Shown here one piece after another: positions 1 to 12,069 of a stretch of 64,000 bases of DNA. Each line of letters begins with the position of its first letter. Position 1 is the stretch's first letter. The translations under genes were made by a program, and so were the position numbers. This DNA is from Prunus persica (taxonomy: Eukaryota; Streptophyta; Magnoliopsida; Rosales; Rosaceae). The stretch spans positions 11,744,972 to 11,808,971 of the forward strand of contig NC_034012.1 of NCBI RefSeq assembly GCF_000346465.2. The letters are read 5' to 3'. The notes beneath the pieces are model-generated. The model saw only the letters and a program-made list of their open reading frames with translations. It was not told where the DNA came from and did not search any database.

Positions 1-164
1 TTATCCTTCACTAATTATGGCTTGGATAATAAGTGGTGGGCTTGTTGGGTTTGGTTATGAACATTAAGGTCATAAGACCCAATCCATAATCCAAGATCTT
101 AAACTTCATCAATACGTTAGAAATCCTAATAAGTGCATTTTGATTAAAAAAAAAAAAAAAAAAA

Positions 165-395
165 AACATACAACACATGCATGTGGCTAGGAATTGTGGA
201 AATGGTCAAGTCGGTGAACAAAGCCTACCTAATTCTGGCTGGAGGAAAGCGACTTAGGCAAGTCGGTAGACTTAGGCAACTAAAGTGCTCCACCTCTATA
301 AGCAATCAAGCAACAAGCCAAGAGCTATTAAAGGGCAATTAGACTGTTGTCCTATAAACTCACTAGAAGGTCAATATTGTGTCTTATAAACCCAT
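165..395 (+). repeat. Truncated copy of the duplicated TPS upstream block
   Basis: This stretch matches, with small deletions, part of the block at 17515-18245 and 55255-55985: the CAACACATGCATGTGG start, the GACTTAGGCAAGTCGG element, the GCTCCACCTCTAT stretch and the GGCCAATAT end recur in the same order. It marks an old duplication boundary upstream of TPS-1. A 20-bp A run at about 147-167 precedes it. No coding potential was seen. Confidence 0.7.
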
Positions 396-965
396 TAAGG
401 GCTAGTTTGACATTACTGTGATGTGAAAATAATAGCTGTCAGATTTGTTATGAGAGAAATCAGCTGTGAAAGAAAGCAGTTTGACAAACTTTTTCGTTAA
501 AAATATTGTTGGTACAATAATCAGTTTCTTAGTGTTTTTGTATAAAAAAATTTGTGAAAGTGCTGTGAGCTATATATAATGACTAAAAATGGCATTATGT
601 TGTCTGTGAGTAAATAATATGAAGAATAGAAGAGATCAAAGAGAAGGAAAACTCAGTGAAAGAGATGGCGTGAAGAAGCAAAGGAATGCGAAGGAGAAGA
701 CGCACGAAGAGAAGAGATTGCGTGAAATAGATTGGGGTATTTTCGGAAGTTTATAAATTTCAGTAAACCCAGCGCCTCTTTGAAATTGATTCCCGCATAA
801 TTAGAAAATGAAAACACCTCATTAGTTGCGTTTCCTTATAGCTTTCTCTCACCACAATTTTTAACAATAAGTGATTTTCTCATAGTTTATCCAACGGACT
901 GGGGTTCCCAAAATTTTAAAAAAATCACATATCACCTTAAATAAGCAATGCCGAACGGACATTAA
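395..965. mobile_element. hAT-like MITE, degenerate
   Basis: The ends are imperfect inverted repeats built on GTTTGRCATTRCT, followed inwards by a stretch ending in AAATCAGCTGTGA. A related shorter copy lies at 19705-20068. The ends resemble non-autonomous hAT elements of plants; family assignment is inference and no clean 8-bp target duplication was found here. A purine-rich interior (about 610-730) distinguishes it from the other copy. Confidence 0.45.
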
Positions 966-1857
966 GTAGGCAAGAACTATAAGACGAAAGGCCAATAGCC
1001 TATAGTACCATGCTTTTTTTTTTTTTTTTGGGGTGTCAAAAGCCTATAGTCCTATATACACCTAGTAGTGTACTTCAGGGGCGGTCCTACGTTTTGAAAG
1101 CTGTAGGTGAACAACTTAAATGTGGCTTTCTACCCTATATGCATAAATTGCAATCGCCAAGCCATAAGATACAAATTGAAAAGGAAAAGATGCAATTGGA
1201 TTCTGTTAAGCAATTTCCCTATGCAATTACTATCTCCTTATCTAGTAATTGCAAGATACCTTGAAGAGTTTAGTCACTAATTTATGCAGGAACGATTAAT
1301 ATTGTTTGATGACAGTGTTAGTTGAAGTTTTAGAAACAAAATATTATCCAAAAGAAAAAATAAATAAGTTTGAATATTATGATGATCTCGATGATCATCA
1401 ATATACTAATCAGAAACCTAAGGCAGAGAATGGTAAAACATTCAAAATACCAGAAAATTTCCTTAGTTAATACAAACATTAAGAATTGAAATTATTAATT
1501 AAATGAGGATAATATGGTAAATTCACACTTTTTCATATTAAAATTAAAAGAAAAATCAGATAATGGATCCTATTATTATGGAACACAACTACCCATTATC
1601 TTTTTTAATTGTAAAATAATTTTTTTTTTTTTTTTAAAAAGCCTTTCCCAGACTCGAAAGCGCGTGTGAAGAGGCTAGTAATATTAACTTAAAAAGGATT
1701 AGGTGCAACCGCAGTTCTGCAACAAGAAGTAGAGCTTATATGAAAATGTCCAACCGAGGTAGTAATTCCATACAAATGACAGTGGGTCATGAGCCTCCAC
1801 AATAGGGATTCTTCCATGGACGCCATGTTTTATAATGCTCTATTGTTAATTTGATAG
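966..1857. other. Non-coding stretch, no gene seen
   Basis: AT-rich sequence with two T homopolymers (about 1016-1030 and 1620-1635). One 84-codon open frame at 1010-1264 starts in the first homopolymer and has no recognisable domain, so it is not called as a gene. Confidence 0.6.
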
Positions 1858-2135
1858 GCAGTCTCACAACAATTGTTAATTTTGTAGGTACTGACTGATT
1901 AAATGTTAGAATGTAAATCTAAACTACCGTTTCTAAGATGAATTTTTGAAACATAACATTTTAAATTTGTTTAGCCATATAACATTTCACTACAATGTGG
2001 TACATATAAGATTTTATGCATAACAATTTCTCAATGAATGGGAGACATTTTTTTTTAATTATGAATATTTAAAATTGAAAATAACTTAACAAAAAGTAGT
2101 AAGAAATATGGATTTAACAATAATACTATAGATCA
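1858..2135 (+). repeat. Direct repeat shared with 23355-23640
   Basis: About 280 bp from GGCAGTCTCACAACAATTG onwards recurs, with a few percent differences, at 23355-23640. Here it lies 2 kb upstream of TPS-1; there it is joined directly to a truncated copy of TPS-1 exon 1. The different context shows a rearranged duplication of the TPS-1 upstream region. No coding content. Confidence 0.75.
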
Positions 2136-2734
2136 ATGAATGTGACAATTTCTTATTTATTGTGAATAAATAAAATTCAAAATAGGCCTCGAATGATTAA
2201 AAAAGGAAAAGAAAGAACTGTCACATTAGTACACTATCATTTTTATCAACAAAAAAGAAAAAACCTCCACTACTTATATTTTCTAAAATTTTCCTCATCT
2301 TATTATTTCATACCTAATATTCTTCTGTTTACTAAAGTTTTTCTGTAATTTATTAGATTACTTATTCCTTTTGTAGGATTTAAATTTTTACTTACAAGTT
2401 TTTTTGACTTTGTATGAAGAAATTTTTTAAGTTTGTATAGAAAGATAAATGAGAAAAAAAACTTATACTTTTTCTTCATATATTATATTAGTTTCTCTAG
2501 TTTCACATTATTAATATAAGTCTTTTTATGTTTTTATTTAACTTTTGTCAAAAGAAATTATGGCCTAGATAATTATTATATATGTAATATACATCATATA
2601 TTTGTCTTTCCCATATATATTGTTTAAATGAAGGTGTAGTCTAGCAATAAAAAAAATAGAGCACTGCACCCAAAACAAAAAATAAACAAAAAACAAAAAA
2701 CAAAAAAAGAAGAAAAAAAAGAGCTTGCAATGGG
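2136..2734. other. AT-rich spacer, nothing recognised
   Basis: Low-complexity AT-rich DNA with an A-rich run around 2650-2720 (repeated CAAAAAA units). No open frame or structure worth a call. Confidence 0.6.
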
Positions 2735-3285
2735 TCGTGTTGTGCCGGGTTCGTGTCGTGTCAAGATTATATACGTGTAAAGAATGCTCAACCCAAACTC
2801 GACCTGTTTAATAAACGTGTCATTTACAGGTTGACCCGTTAATTTCCCATGCTGGTTTCAAATCGCGTCAGGTTGACCCGCTAAGTGGTAGCAAATAAAA
2901 AATAAATAAAAAAATCCTAAATTTTGATAATTTAATCAAGTGATCGCATTTTTTATATAAAATAATGATTGCATTTTGCCTCTCTCTATGTATGAAGATT
3001 GAGAGAGAGAAATAAAAGAAATTTAAAAAATGAAGAAGAAATAAAGAAATGGGTTGGTGGGTTAGCAGGGTACATAGGTATTTTAATAGGTTGATGGATT
3101 GACCCGTTTAATAAACAGGTTATATTGGTATTTTAGTGGGTTAGTGGATTGACTCGAAACCCACCCGTTTAAAACGGGTCAATGACGAGTTAATCCGATA
3201 ATTTAATCGTACAGATTAACCCGTTAATCTTTCATGCGGATTTCGAGTCATATATTGTGTCGTGTTGAAAATTACCACCCTATGA
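2735..3285. mobile_element. Probable non-autonomous element rich in TTGACCCGTT
   Basis: The left end reads inward with GTTCGTGTCGTGTCAAGAT and the right end, reverse-complemented, with ATTTTCAACACGACACAAT, giving imperfect inverted ends. The interior is full of direct and inverted copies of GACCCGTTTAATAAACGGGTC-like sequence. This resembles short GACCCG-rich repeats seen in many dicot genomes. No protein is encoded; class assignment is inference. Confidence 0.45.
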
Positions 3286-3422
3286 TGTGAACATAATTTA
3301 TTTTTGCCTTTTGTTTCTCTCTCTTGCTATTCTTGTCAAGTGGTTGCCAAGGTAACTTAGCTTACTTTTTCAAAACCTGCTAATAGTCATATATTCAAAG
3401 TGATCCAACGGTCCTAAATTTA

Positions 3423-3606
3423 CACTACAAAAAAAAAGGGCAACAATTACTATTATTTGGTGACATTTGCTGGAGTTACTAAAAGCTTTAGTCACTAAAA
3501 AAAGCCTTTTATGATGATTTAAGTCACAAAAAATGGTCTTTTTGATGCAAATATCATCAAATATCACTAAATAATAATGATTGTTGCAACTTTTTTTTGT
3601 AGTATT
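3423..3606. mobile_element. Short MITE with ACTACAAAAAAAA ends
   Basis: The left end (CACTACAAAAAAAAAGGGCAAC) and the reverse complement of the right end (ACTACAAAAAAAAGTTGCAAC) pair over about 20 bp and continue imperfectly inward, so the roughly 180-bp unit can fold on itself. The ends look CACTA-like. It lies about 515 bp upstream of the TPS-1 start codon. The flanking duplication is not clear. Confidence 0.55.
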
Positions 3607-3689
3607 AGGTGTATCGATGCACCGGGCACTATAGAATTTCCCTTCATCTTTTCGGTGTAACTTTGACACTGTGATGGTAAAGACAAATC

Positions 3690-4119
3690 TTGCGAGAGTG
3701 CACCTGGTTTTTGTGGCTAGTATTAAGTAGTACGCATGTGTGCGAAGGTCCAAAAGATCAGCGTAGTTTTTGTCCGCAATTTTTTCCTTTGTCCTTCTCC
3801 TTTCACCTACAAATCAAATACTAATCGCTTTCTTTTAAAAAAAACAAAATAGTAATTAATGCGTTCAAACGTCTATCTACCTACAAATTAATACATCACT
3901 AAATGGTCTCGACGAGAAAAACAAAGAAAAAAGGATGTAAAACATGTCGTATATGAAAGCTTTAATTATGTAAGAAAATGTCAAACATGTTATAGGTAAG
4001 GTTTGAAGACGTCATCAATTTTTTTTGGTCTGATGTCATCTTGGGTTCGTGACCTATAGGTCATAATAAACACTTCTATAATAAGATCAACGCCAACAAG
4101 GTGGTTCCAACATTCAACT
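3690..4119 (+). promoter_or_regulatory. TPS-1 upstream region, present in three copies
   Basis: The 430 bp before the TPS-1 start recur at 22905-23275 (attached to a fragment of exon 1) and partly at 19295-19640. TATAATA at about 4077-4083 is the nearest TATA-like element; if used, the 5' leader would be very short, so the true transcription start is uncertain. The repeated copies share the TGATGTCATCTTGGGTTCGTG element. Confidence 0.5.
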
Positions 4120-5207
4120 ATGTCGCCAAACTTCACCTCTAGCTTTGCGCTCTATCCTTCCCCTTGTCCAAGCTTGCCCTTATCACCCAGCCTTCAATGT
4201 TTCTATAAACCAAAAAGAAAACAATCCGTATCATCTATCCGAGCTGGTCCAGAAGTAAGTCATAATCAAATTGCCAAGCCTCAAATTGCTCGGCCCACGG
4301 CAAACTATCACCCAAACATTTGGGGAGATCGGTTCATCAACTATGAGTATTCCGATGACAATGTAGTGACATTTTCATGATTTTTTAATTATTTTTTGTA
4401 AACCGAAAATGTTCAAATGGTTTTGCTGATGATGATTTGATTAAGTACTTGTTGATGATGGCAGATAACTCATGCCCAGAAGCAGGTTGACGAACTGAAA
4501 GAAATAGTGAGGAGGGAAGTGTTCACAAATCTTAAAGCTGGAGGTGATGGTTTTGCACATCAGCTCAAGTTAATTGAAGCAATCCAGCGTCTTGGCGTGG
4601 CATACCATTTTGAAAGAGAGATCGAAGAAGCACTGGAACGCATACATGGTACAACCTATCATGACAATTATGATGGCGATCTGCACAGTGTCGCTCTTGG
4701 CTTTCGGCTACTAAGGCAGCATGGATATAATGTTTCAAGTGGTAGGTATATCCCAAGATTAATGTACATGTGGAGAGAGTGAAATAAACCTAAAACCTAA
4801 GTGTCATAACGGATTCCTCTAGAAAATCTCACTTCAAAATGTGGTAAAAGTGAGATTCTACAAAAGCATTCGTCCACACTACATAGATAATTTGTAAATA
4901 TATAAAGTTATCCTCTAGGCAGAAACAAAGGGCGCATCGAGCGAATATTACTTTTTGACTCAATTTTCTTTTCTTTTGACCCAACTAATTGAAATGGCTA
5001 GAATGACTATTCTAAACTTTGACTCTAGACTGTTAAATTAGATCTGTGGGTTTAAGTCTCAGGTTTTGGGTTGTCTAAAATGTCTTTCTATATCAATAAC
5101 TAACCCCATGTCAATAAATTGCATAAAATTTGAAGAAAATTGAGTAGAAGTGAGGTTTTCTTAAAGTGTCATTTTTTTAAATAACACATAACGTCTTGTA
5201 TAGAAAA

Positions 5208-5247
<40 letters not shown>

Positions 5248-7037
5248 GTTTGAACACTTTTTTGACAATCAAAAACACTTTTTTGACAATCAAACAGGTA
5301 ATTATATATGTACATGGGTGCTTTGTACAATTTTATTTATTTATTTTTGACAATCAAGCAGATATATTCAATCAGTTCAAAGATGCAAATGGTAACTTCA
5401 AGGAAAGCTTGACTGCCAATGTGTCAGGTATGCTAAGCTTGTATGAAGCAACACATCTAAGGGTGCATGGAGAAGATATACTAGAAGAGGCTCTTGTTTT
5501 CACCACCGCTCACCTTGAGTCCAAAATAACCCATGTAAGGTATTCACTGGCAGCACAAATAAGTCAAGCCTTGGAGAGACCTCTGCTAAAATGTCTAGAG
5601 AGGTTAGGTGCCAGGAATTACTTGTCAATCTACCAAGACGAAGCTTCACATAATGAAACTCTACTAAAACTTGCAAAGTTAGATTTCAATCTTGTTCAGT
5701 CTTTGCACAAAAAGGAGCTCAGTGAGATTACTAGGTAAGTTTGTTTTAAATTAATACTCTAAATGTGAGCATACAAGATGTAGTTTTCAAAGTGTAAAAT
5801 TCATACTGATTATACACATGTTTAGGTGGTGGAAAGAAGTGGACTTTGAAAGGAAGCTGCCGTTTGGAAGAGACAGGATAGTGGAATTGTACTTTTGGGC
5901 AATGGCAGTATATTTTGAACCTCACTACTCTGCCGCAAGAATAATTGTAAGCAAAATCATTGCCGTGGGAACAGTGATGGATGATATATACGATGCATAT
6001 GGTACCTTCGAAGAACTCGAGATCTTTACAGAAGCAATTAGGAGGTTTGAAATAATCAAGTTCCTTGTTTTTCTTATTTAAAGATTTTTTTCTTCTATTT
6101 ATTTTGCAGAACTCCTGCAATTACGCTTAAAATGATTATGGTTGATGCAATTTTCAGGTGGGATGTTAATTGCATGGATGAACTGCCAGACTATATGCAA
6201 ATATATTATCAAACACTTTTGAATCTTTTCAATGAAGTTGAGGATGAGATGGTGAAGCAAGGCAATTCATACCGAATTTACCATGCAAAAGAAGCTGTAT
6301 GCACATTCATTACTATGCTTGATTTTTTAAACATTTTTTTTTTTCCTTCGAACTACATACAAGTTTACTTTGGATCACTCGTTTAGCATATGTCAAATAT
6401 GCAGGCGAAAGCTTCATGCCAAGCTTACTTTGCTGAGGCTAGATGGTTACACGAAGGATGCATCCCAAGCATGGAGGAGTATATGCATGTTGCAACAACT
6501 ACTGTTGGTAACCACTTACTTGCAACCATGTCTTTACTTGGGATGGGAGATGTTGTAACGAAGGAGGTATTTGAGTGGTTGTTCAGTAACCCTAAAATTC
6601 TTAGAGCTTCCAATATCATGTTTAGGCTCATGGATGACATTGCTGGGTCCAAGGTATGAGACAATATTCCTAATTACGTTGAATAAGATTAGCTAAATAA
6701 GATTACTTACTAAATTCTTTGAACTCCTACATTTTTGCAGTTTGAGAAAGAGAGAGGGCATGTTGCTTCTAGTATTGATTGCTACATGAAGCAATATGGG
6801 GTCTCAGAGGAAGAGACACTTGATGTTTTCAACAAACAAGTTGTGGATTTGTGGAAGGATATAAACGAGGAGCTCCTTATAAAGCCAACTGCTGTGCCAA
6901 GGCCTGTCCTCATGTGCGTTCTCAATTTAACAAGAGTTGTGGATCTGCTTTACAAAAGGGGAGATGACTTCACACATGTTGGAAAACTCATGAAAGATAT
7001 TGTTACTTCCCTTTATATTGATCCTGTGCCACTTTAA
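4120..7037 (+). CDS. Terpene synthase, TPS-a type (sesquiterpene synthase-like), TPS-1
   Basis: This gene should ionise and cyclise a prenyl diphosphate, most probably farnesyl diphosphate, using Mg2+. Seven exons can be placed by GT-AG borders and by alignment to TPS-2: 4120-4362 (donor may be 4365), 4465-4741, 5362-5734, 5826-6044, 6158-6296, 6405-6653 and 6741-7037, giving about 598 residues without a stop. RP(x8)W lies at residues 58-68, RDR at 313-315, DDIYD at 350-354, and the second metal motif at 494-502 (DDIAGSKFE, Gly at the Ser/Thr position). The first ~50 residues are rich in Ser, Pro and basic residues with few acids, like a plastid transit peptide; TPS-2 lacks them. Seven exons is the usual TPS-a/b layout. 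The product cannot be told from sequence. Plastid targeting is inference. Confidence 0.9.
5222..5247. repeat. (AT)n microsatellite in TPS-1 intron 2
   Basis: A 26-bp AT dinucleotide run inside the longest TPS-1 intron (4742-5361), preceded by a short CT run. It is a candidate length-polymorphic marker for the gene. Intron 2 (620 bp) also holds a small direct repeat of TTTTTTGACAATCAA around 5260-5300. Confidence 0.9.
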
Positions 7038-7648
7038 GTTGGGTTCATTATTATCTTTGTAACTTATTCCTACTCCAATAATCAAAGAAAATAATTATCA
7101 AATTTTATGACGTTCATAAAAAATTAACATAATTTTTTTTTTTTTTTATACATACCTAGGAAACTTTTATTTATTAATCTCATACATATAAATAAAATTA
7201 ATCTCATATGAATACTAATTGCCCTTGAATTGCCATGACAATGAGTGGAAAAGCAGGGACGAGCCTAAGCACAAGCTACATCTTGTGGGCCACATGTAAT
7301 ATTTTTAAAATATTGTTAGAGAACATACTTTGGCAAAAAAGGGGTACTGTTCTTTACATTAATGTATTTGGTTTAGTAATTATTCCATGGAAATATTAAG
7401 GGCTTGTTTGGTAACTTTTTTGGAGAATGTTTTTGAGAATATTTTCAGAGAATGAAAATGGGAAAGCGAATTTGCATTTTCAAGATTCGAGAATGCGTCT
7501 GGTAGATTAATTGAAAAATATATTCAGAAAATAAAAACAGTCAAAACTTGTTTGGTAGTACAATTTGAGAATAATATTTGTGCTATTTTTCAAGTGTATT
7601 TTACTAATGTCTATTTAAAAAATAAAATTGTCAAGGTAACTGCTATTT
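7038..7648. other. TPS-1 3' flank, no gene
   Basis: The first ~60 bp after the stop resemble the sequence after the orphan exon 7 at 31334, which supports a common origin. From about 7398 a stretch with GCTTGTTTGGTAAC and repeated AGAATATTTTCAGA looks like a decayed MITE. No open frame. Confidence 0.5.
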
Positions 7649-8102
7649 CACTACAAGGAAAAACCTCTTTAGCGACGAAATTTTCAGCGACCAACCCAAT
7701 TTTGGTCGCTCAAAAAGGAAATTAGCGACAAACCTTTTGCAGTTGGTCGCCAAAGGTTTCGTGATATTAAGGCATTGTCCAAGACATGAACAAAATGAAT
7801 TGCTACCAAATATTCTTCAGAAGGGCGACGAAATGTTTTCGTGGCTATGGTTGCAAGTGGCAACGAAAAATAATTTTGGTCACCATTCATTGAATAGAGT
7901 GCGCGCGAAATTGAAAACATTCTAGGTGACAATTTTTTTATCGCTATGTTTGCCAGTGTCGTCGCAAAGCAATAATTCGCGCTTAAAATTTTTAGGTTAT
8001 TTGGCCACCACTGGTTTTGGTTGCAGATTAGTGTGAGCTAAGAATTAAATTAAACCCATTCCAACACGCTTGTTATTTCCCTTATTCAGTTCACATACCC
8101 AC

Positions 8103-10487
8103 TGTAACACCCCGACCCCAAATTTTCCCAAATTTTACCCTTATTTAATTATTTAATTATTTAAGGGTATTTTAGTCATATTTTTAACCGGAGAGAGTTT
8201 GGGACCGCGACTTGTATTTTTGGATAGGTCGTACTGAGACGAGTTCATAGACACGTAGTGGGCTCGAATCGGAGTTGTAACGAGAGAGATATGGTCAAAA
8301 GAAACTCAGTGGCATAATCGTAAATATTTCGAAATGGGATTTTTTATAAAAAACCTGGTTTTCTCTCTCTCTCTCTCTCTCTCCCCCACGGGTCTCTCTC
8401 TCTCCTCTCCCTCGCGCGCGACAGCCGGCCACGTTTTGGCCGGCCGTGCTCTCCTCCGGCCACCAATGGCGACGGAACCGGTACCAAAATGATCGGGCCG
8501 CCGTCCTCTTCCTACCCCAGCCAGCCCCCGCCTCCAGCCCCCGCGGTTTCGCCGGAATTTTGAGAAGAAGCGGCGGATGTCGCCGCAACTTCAACGCCGT
8601 CGATCTCCCTCCTCCGGCCACCAAATCCGTCGACCCAGGTATGAATTTTGAACCTCTCGAGCTGCTCTAGCTGATGGTTGGGTAGGATTAGATCGATTCG
8701 TAGCGTAGACAACTCGATTTTCGAATTGAAAATCGGCCGAAACTTCGGCCGCCGTGATCGGCCATTTCCGGCCACTTTTTGGGGTAGGTCCAAGAACAAA
8801 AGTGGCTCCAAATAGGGTGTTATACCTAGGGTAGGAGTTTGGAGCCGTGGTTTTGAGATTTGCCGGCGAAGCGTTATCGCTTTGGGCACCCACGCGCTGC
8901 CGGCGCGTGCGGCAGCGCGTGAGCACTGTAGAAAAAGTAGCGATGTGTTCCGATGAGATCCTTAGGTGGTCACGAGTGCGTAGGATTTCGCGGATCTCAA
9001 TTCGGACGTCGTTTGACTATCGAACGGATAATCGCATATTATGCGTTATCCGGGTTCGATAGGTTGGGACCGTTGGATGGTCCCAAATTTCATATATGTT
9101 AATCTAGGTATTTATAGGATCGTGTAGGAATTCACGGATCGTGAATCGGAGCCCCGGATGTTCCGAATAATAATTTTAAGTTTATATTTTATATTAATCG
9201 TCAGATCGTACGATCGTGAGCAATCCGACCGTCCGATCTGAACCAAACTTGCAGGACAAGTGTCCTATACCTGGTAGAACCCATAGGGACTTCCGGATCG
9301 GAAATTAGAGGTCGTGGGTTCTGCAGGTCCGGTTGACCAGGGTTAGAGTAGTTTGACCCTTGGTTGCCCGTGAGTCTCCCGGAGTAATCTCACCTTTCTA
9401 GGGGGGATTATCGGGTGCTAGATGATTGTGGAGGGTTACACAATATGAGAATTAATTTATATAACTATAATTATATATGGTTGTACAAGGGTACAACAGA
9501 GTCTAAAGTGTCAGTTTGGAGTGCTATACGCACTACTTTAGGTACCTCCTCGGATGTTGGATCCACTACAAGTACCACCAAGTGAAAGTTAGGTCCCGCG
9601 TGGCGTAGGTTATCCGGCGTTGGGACAGGCCCCATACGTGACGTTGGTTGTACCGGCGTATGGGGAGATTTGTGATATTATGTTCAGGTCTCACGTGGGG
9701 TAGGTTATCCGGCGTTGAGACAGGCCCCATACGTGGCGTTGGTTGTACCGGCGTATAGGGAGCTATGTGACATTGTGTTGAGGTCGCACGTGGCGTAGGT
9801 TATCCGGCGTGTCGACAGACCCCATATGTGGCGTTGGTTGTACCAGCGTATGGGGAGATTTGTGATGTGATATTGAGGTCCCGCCTGGCGTAGGTTATCC
9901 GGCGTTGAGACAGACCCCATACGTGGCGTTGGTTGTACCGGCGTATGGGGAGATATTATGATAGTATGGCATGGTCGCACGTGGCGTAGGTTATCCGGCG
10001 TGTTGACAGGCCCCATACGTGGCGTTGGTTGTACCGGCGTATGGGGAGAGATTATGTGGGATACAGAGAAATGAATTAAGATATCGCCCAAGTGTGGAAT
10101 TGGATTTTAGGGAAGAACTACGTGTGGCTTGATCCCTCAAGGAGGGTACGTAGGCAGCCTAAGGTTATTAGGTGCAGCCGCAGACTAAATATTAGTCATA
10201 AATTATTTTGTTAGCATGTTTGGTAGTTGGTTAAGAATTATTGGAAGGCCAAAGGCCATTTATGTGAATTTGCATGAGATTATATTGTGCATGCTGCCCG
10301 TTGGTAATATTAAATGTGTTTTTATGCAGGTTGAAATTTTGGGAAATGTCCAAATTATAGGGGAGACTCTGCCGAAATTTTGGCAGGAAGTCTCGGTTTT
10401 TAGTAAGTGGGCCTGACATCGGGGTGATGTCAGGAGTTCCAAAGGGTTTGTCTCGGATTTTGAGAAAATTCGGGGCGGGTCCTTTCA
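8103..10487. mobile_element. Solo LTR of an LTR retrotransposon (copy 1)
   Basis: The unit begins TGTAACACCCCGACCCC, ends GGGTCCTTTCA, and is flanked by the 5-bp direct repeat CCCAC (8098-8102 and 10488-10492). The whole 2.4 kb recurs at 52320-54770. TG...CA ends, a 5-bp duplication, and absence of gag or pol fit a solo LTR left after recombination; TGTAACACCCC starts are common in plant Gypsy-type LTRs, but the superfamily cannot be proven from an LTR. It holds a CT run (about 8358-8385), a GC-rich segment (8400-8640) and a tandem array at 9590-10060. Small open frames inside it are not genes. Confidence 0.88.
9590..10060. repeat. Tandem array, about 95-bp unit, five copies, in solo LTR 1
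   Basis: Five units start with GTGGCGTAGGTTATCCGGCG and continue to CCCCATACGTGGCGTTGG and CCGGCGTATGGGGAGAT. Inside each unit CCCCATACG and CGTATGGGG can pair, so every unit can form a hairpin. The orthologous array in solo LTR 2 has six units. Confidence 0.9.
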
Positions 10488-11757
10488 CCCACTCCCTTCA
10501 TCTCGCACGCCCTAACCTGCTCCGACGCCGACAAAGCAATCAGTCACCGACGTCGGCCAAGCACTCGTATGGACATACCCACTCTCTTCCCCCAAGATTT
10601 CTGATGGCCTGAGTTATTTTCCACTGCCTCTACCCTAGACCATCTACCCTTCAGTTCTCCAGAATTTTCAGAATCTCTACAGCCCCAACCACGCAGTGAT
10701 TCAAAGGTATTTTCTTCTTTTGTTTATTCAACAATTGTTCTATAGTTAATTGATTTTGATTCTTTCAAAATAAAATCTGTTTTGTTTTGTTTTGTTTTTT
10801 TTGTCTTAACAACAGGGTCGTTGCAACCCCTCAACCATTGAATTGACAAAGTCCTCCTCTCACGACTTCTTTCATATGGTGCCTTTATGTTAGGTATGAA
10901 GACCATTTGCTCTATATGATGTGCTTTTTGAGTTTTGGAACATGGAAATATTTATTTGGTCATCTATGATTTACTGAAAACTACTTCATACCATGTGGAT
11001 TGGTCCTTAATGATAATGTTGAATGAAAGAAGGTTAAACAATTAAGGACTGACAGGTAACAAACTGGTACATGAGTGATTCTCCCAAGTATAGTAGACTT
11101 TTGAATTATTTAGAATCAATTACGAGCCCTTGTGTAAGTGTCTTTAATTTATTAGACGAGTTTGTAGTCAAACCTAATTGGATTTGCACATAATTGAAGT
11201 AAAAGAATTGGAAGTTGGAAGTGGGTTATGTGGGTGTGTATTCGTTTCAAGGTTTCTTTGCTTTTGTCTGTAAGATTATGCTTTATTTTAGTTATTATTA
11301 TTGTGTGTTTTTTTTTTGGTCAAAGGAGCTTATGCTTTTATTGTTTGGGAGAATTTAACTAGGAAAAATAATGTTGTTGTTTTTTTGATGATTAGAGAAA
11401 CTTAAAGGGAGAAGTCATAGACTATTTTGAGTTTGCATACTAATTTGGTCTCAAGCTCTCCCAAAATATCGTGTCTAACAAATTTTGTTATTTTTTGCAG
11501 TAGCCTATTTGAAACATTTTCTGTGATGAATAATTCATCTATCTCAAGCACCTTTGTGATAAAAGTTGAATGCTTTAATTTTTTTCCTGTCTTTTTTGTT
11601 TTGTTTTAGGGAATGATATATTAGTATGTTGCTCTGTTTGAGGCTTTGAGCCTTCTCTCTCTATTTTTGTGCTTTGTAAATGTGCAGGATGATACTTAAG
11701 ATGGCTTTTGGTTAAGCAATAATAATAGGCCACATCTCATCATGTGTCTCATTCTCT

Positions 11758-12069
11758 AAGGTGGTTATTTCTTTCACCCATGTAATCAAATCTTTAGAGC
11801 CTGTTTTCTCAGTTGTCTTTTTGTCATTCCTAGGCAACTTGTACACTTTATGGGTCTGGCTTTCAATCCTCCCTATTGTCTTGAGGAACATTTACTCAAA
11901 ATGCAGTTTACAGAACTTCAAGGAAGTAGATGGGTTGAATTTGTATGGTTGGATCACTATACTTTCAATCCTCTATCTATTTCCTGTGGCTATTTTTGTA
12001 GGGTCTCAATGGGTTCAAGGGTATCACAGAGCTATTGCAACCATAGGAAAACCATCCACATTTTGTTGA
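11758..12069 (+). pseudogene. Captured fragment of a plastid phosphate translocator gene (XPT/GPT-like)
   Basis: The reading frame contains VISFTHVIKSLEPVFSVVF, VWLSILPIVL, NLYGWITILSILYLFPVAIF and GYHRAIATIGKPSTF, all characteristic of the plastid triose/pentose/hexose-phosphate translocator family in the inner envelope; my recollection places it closest to the xylulose-5-phosphate type. PIVL is followed directly by RNIYSK, whereas family members have a further membrane segment between, so about 30 residues are deleted. Both ends of the protein are missing. It lies inside the CACTA element at 7649-15863, so it is a transduplicated piece, not a functional transporter. No matching frame was found in the rest of the window. 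Confidence 0.75.

Noticed and set aside
3370..3753. 127-codon minus-strand frame upstream of TPS-1
   Set aside because: It crosses a MITE at 3423-3606 and has no recognisable domain.
4565..4756. Minus-strand frame antisense to TPS-1 exon 2
   Set aside because: Shadow of the real exon; no independent support.
8295..9062. Several 70-125 codon frames, some Arg-rich, on both strands
   Set aside because: They lie in the GC-rich part of a solo LTR and differ between the two LTR copies (8103-10487 and 52320-54770).
9590..10060. Regular repeats resembling a CRISPR array
   Set aside because: The genome is a plant's, the spacers are not unique, and the array is an internal tandem repeat of an LTR.
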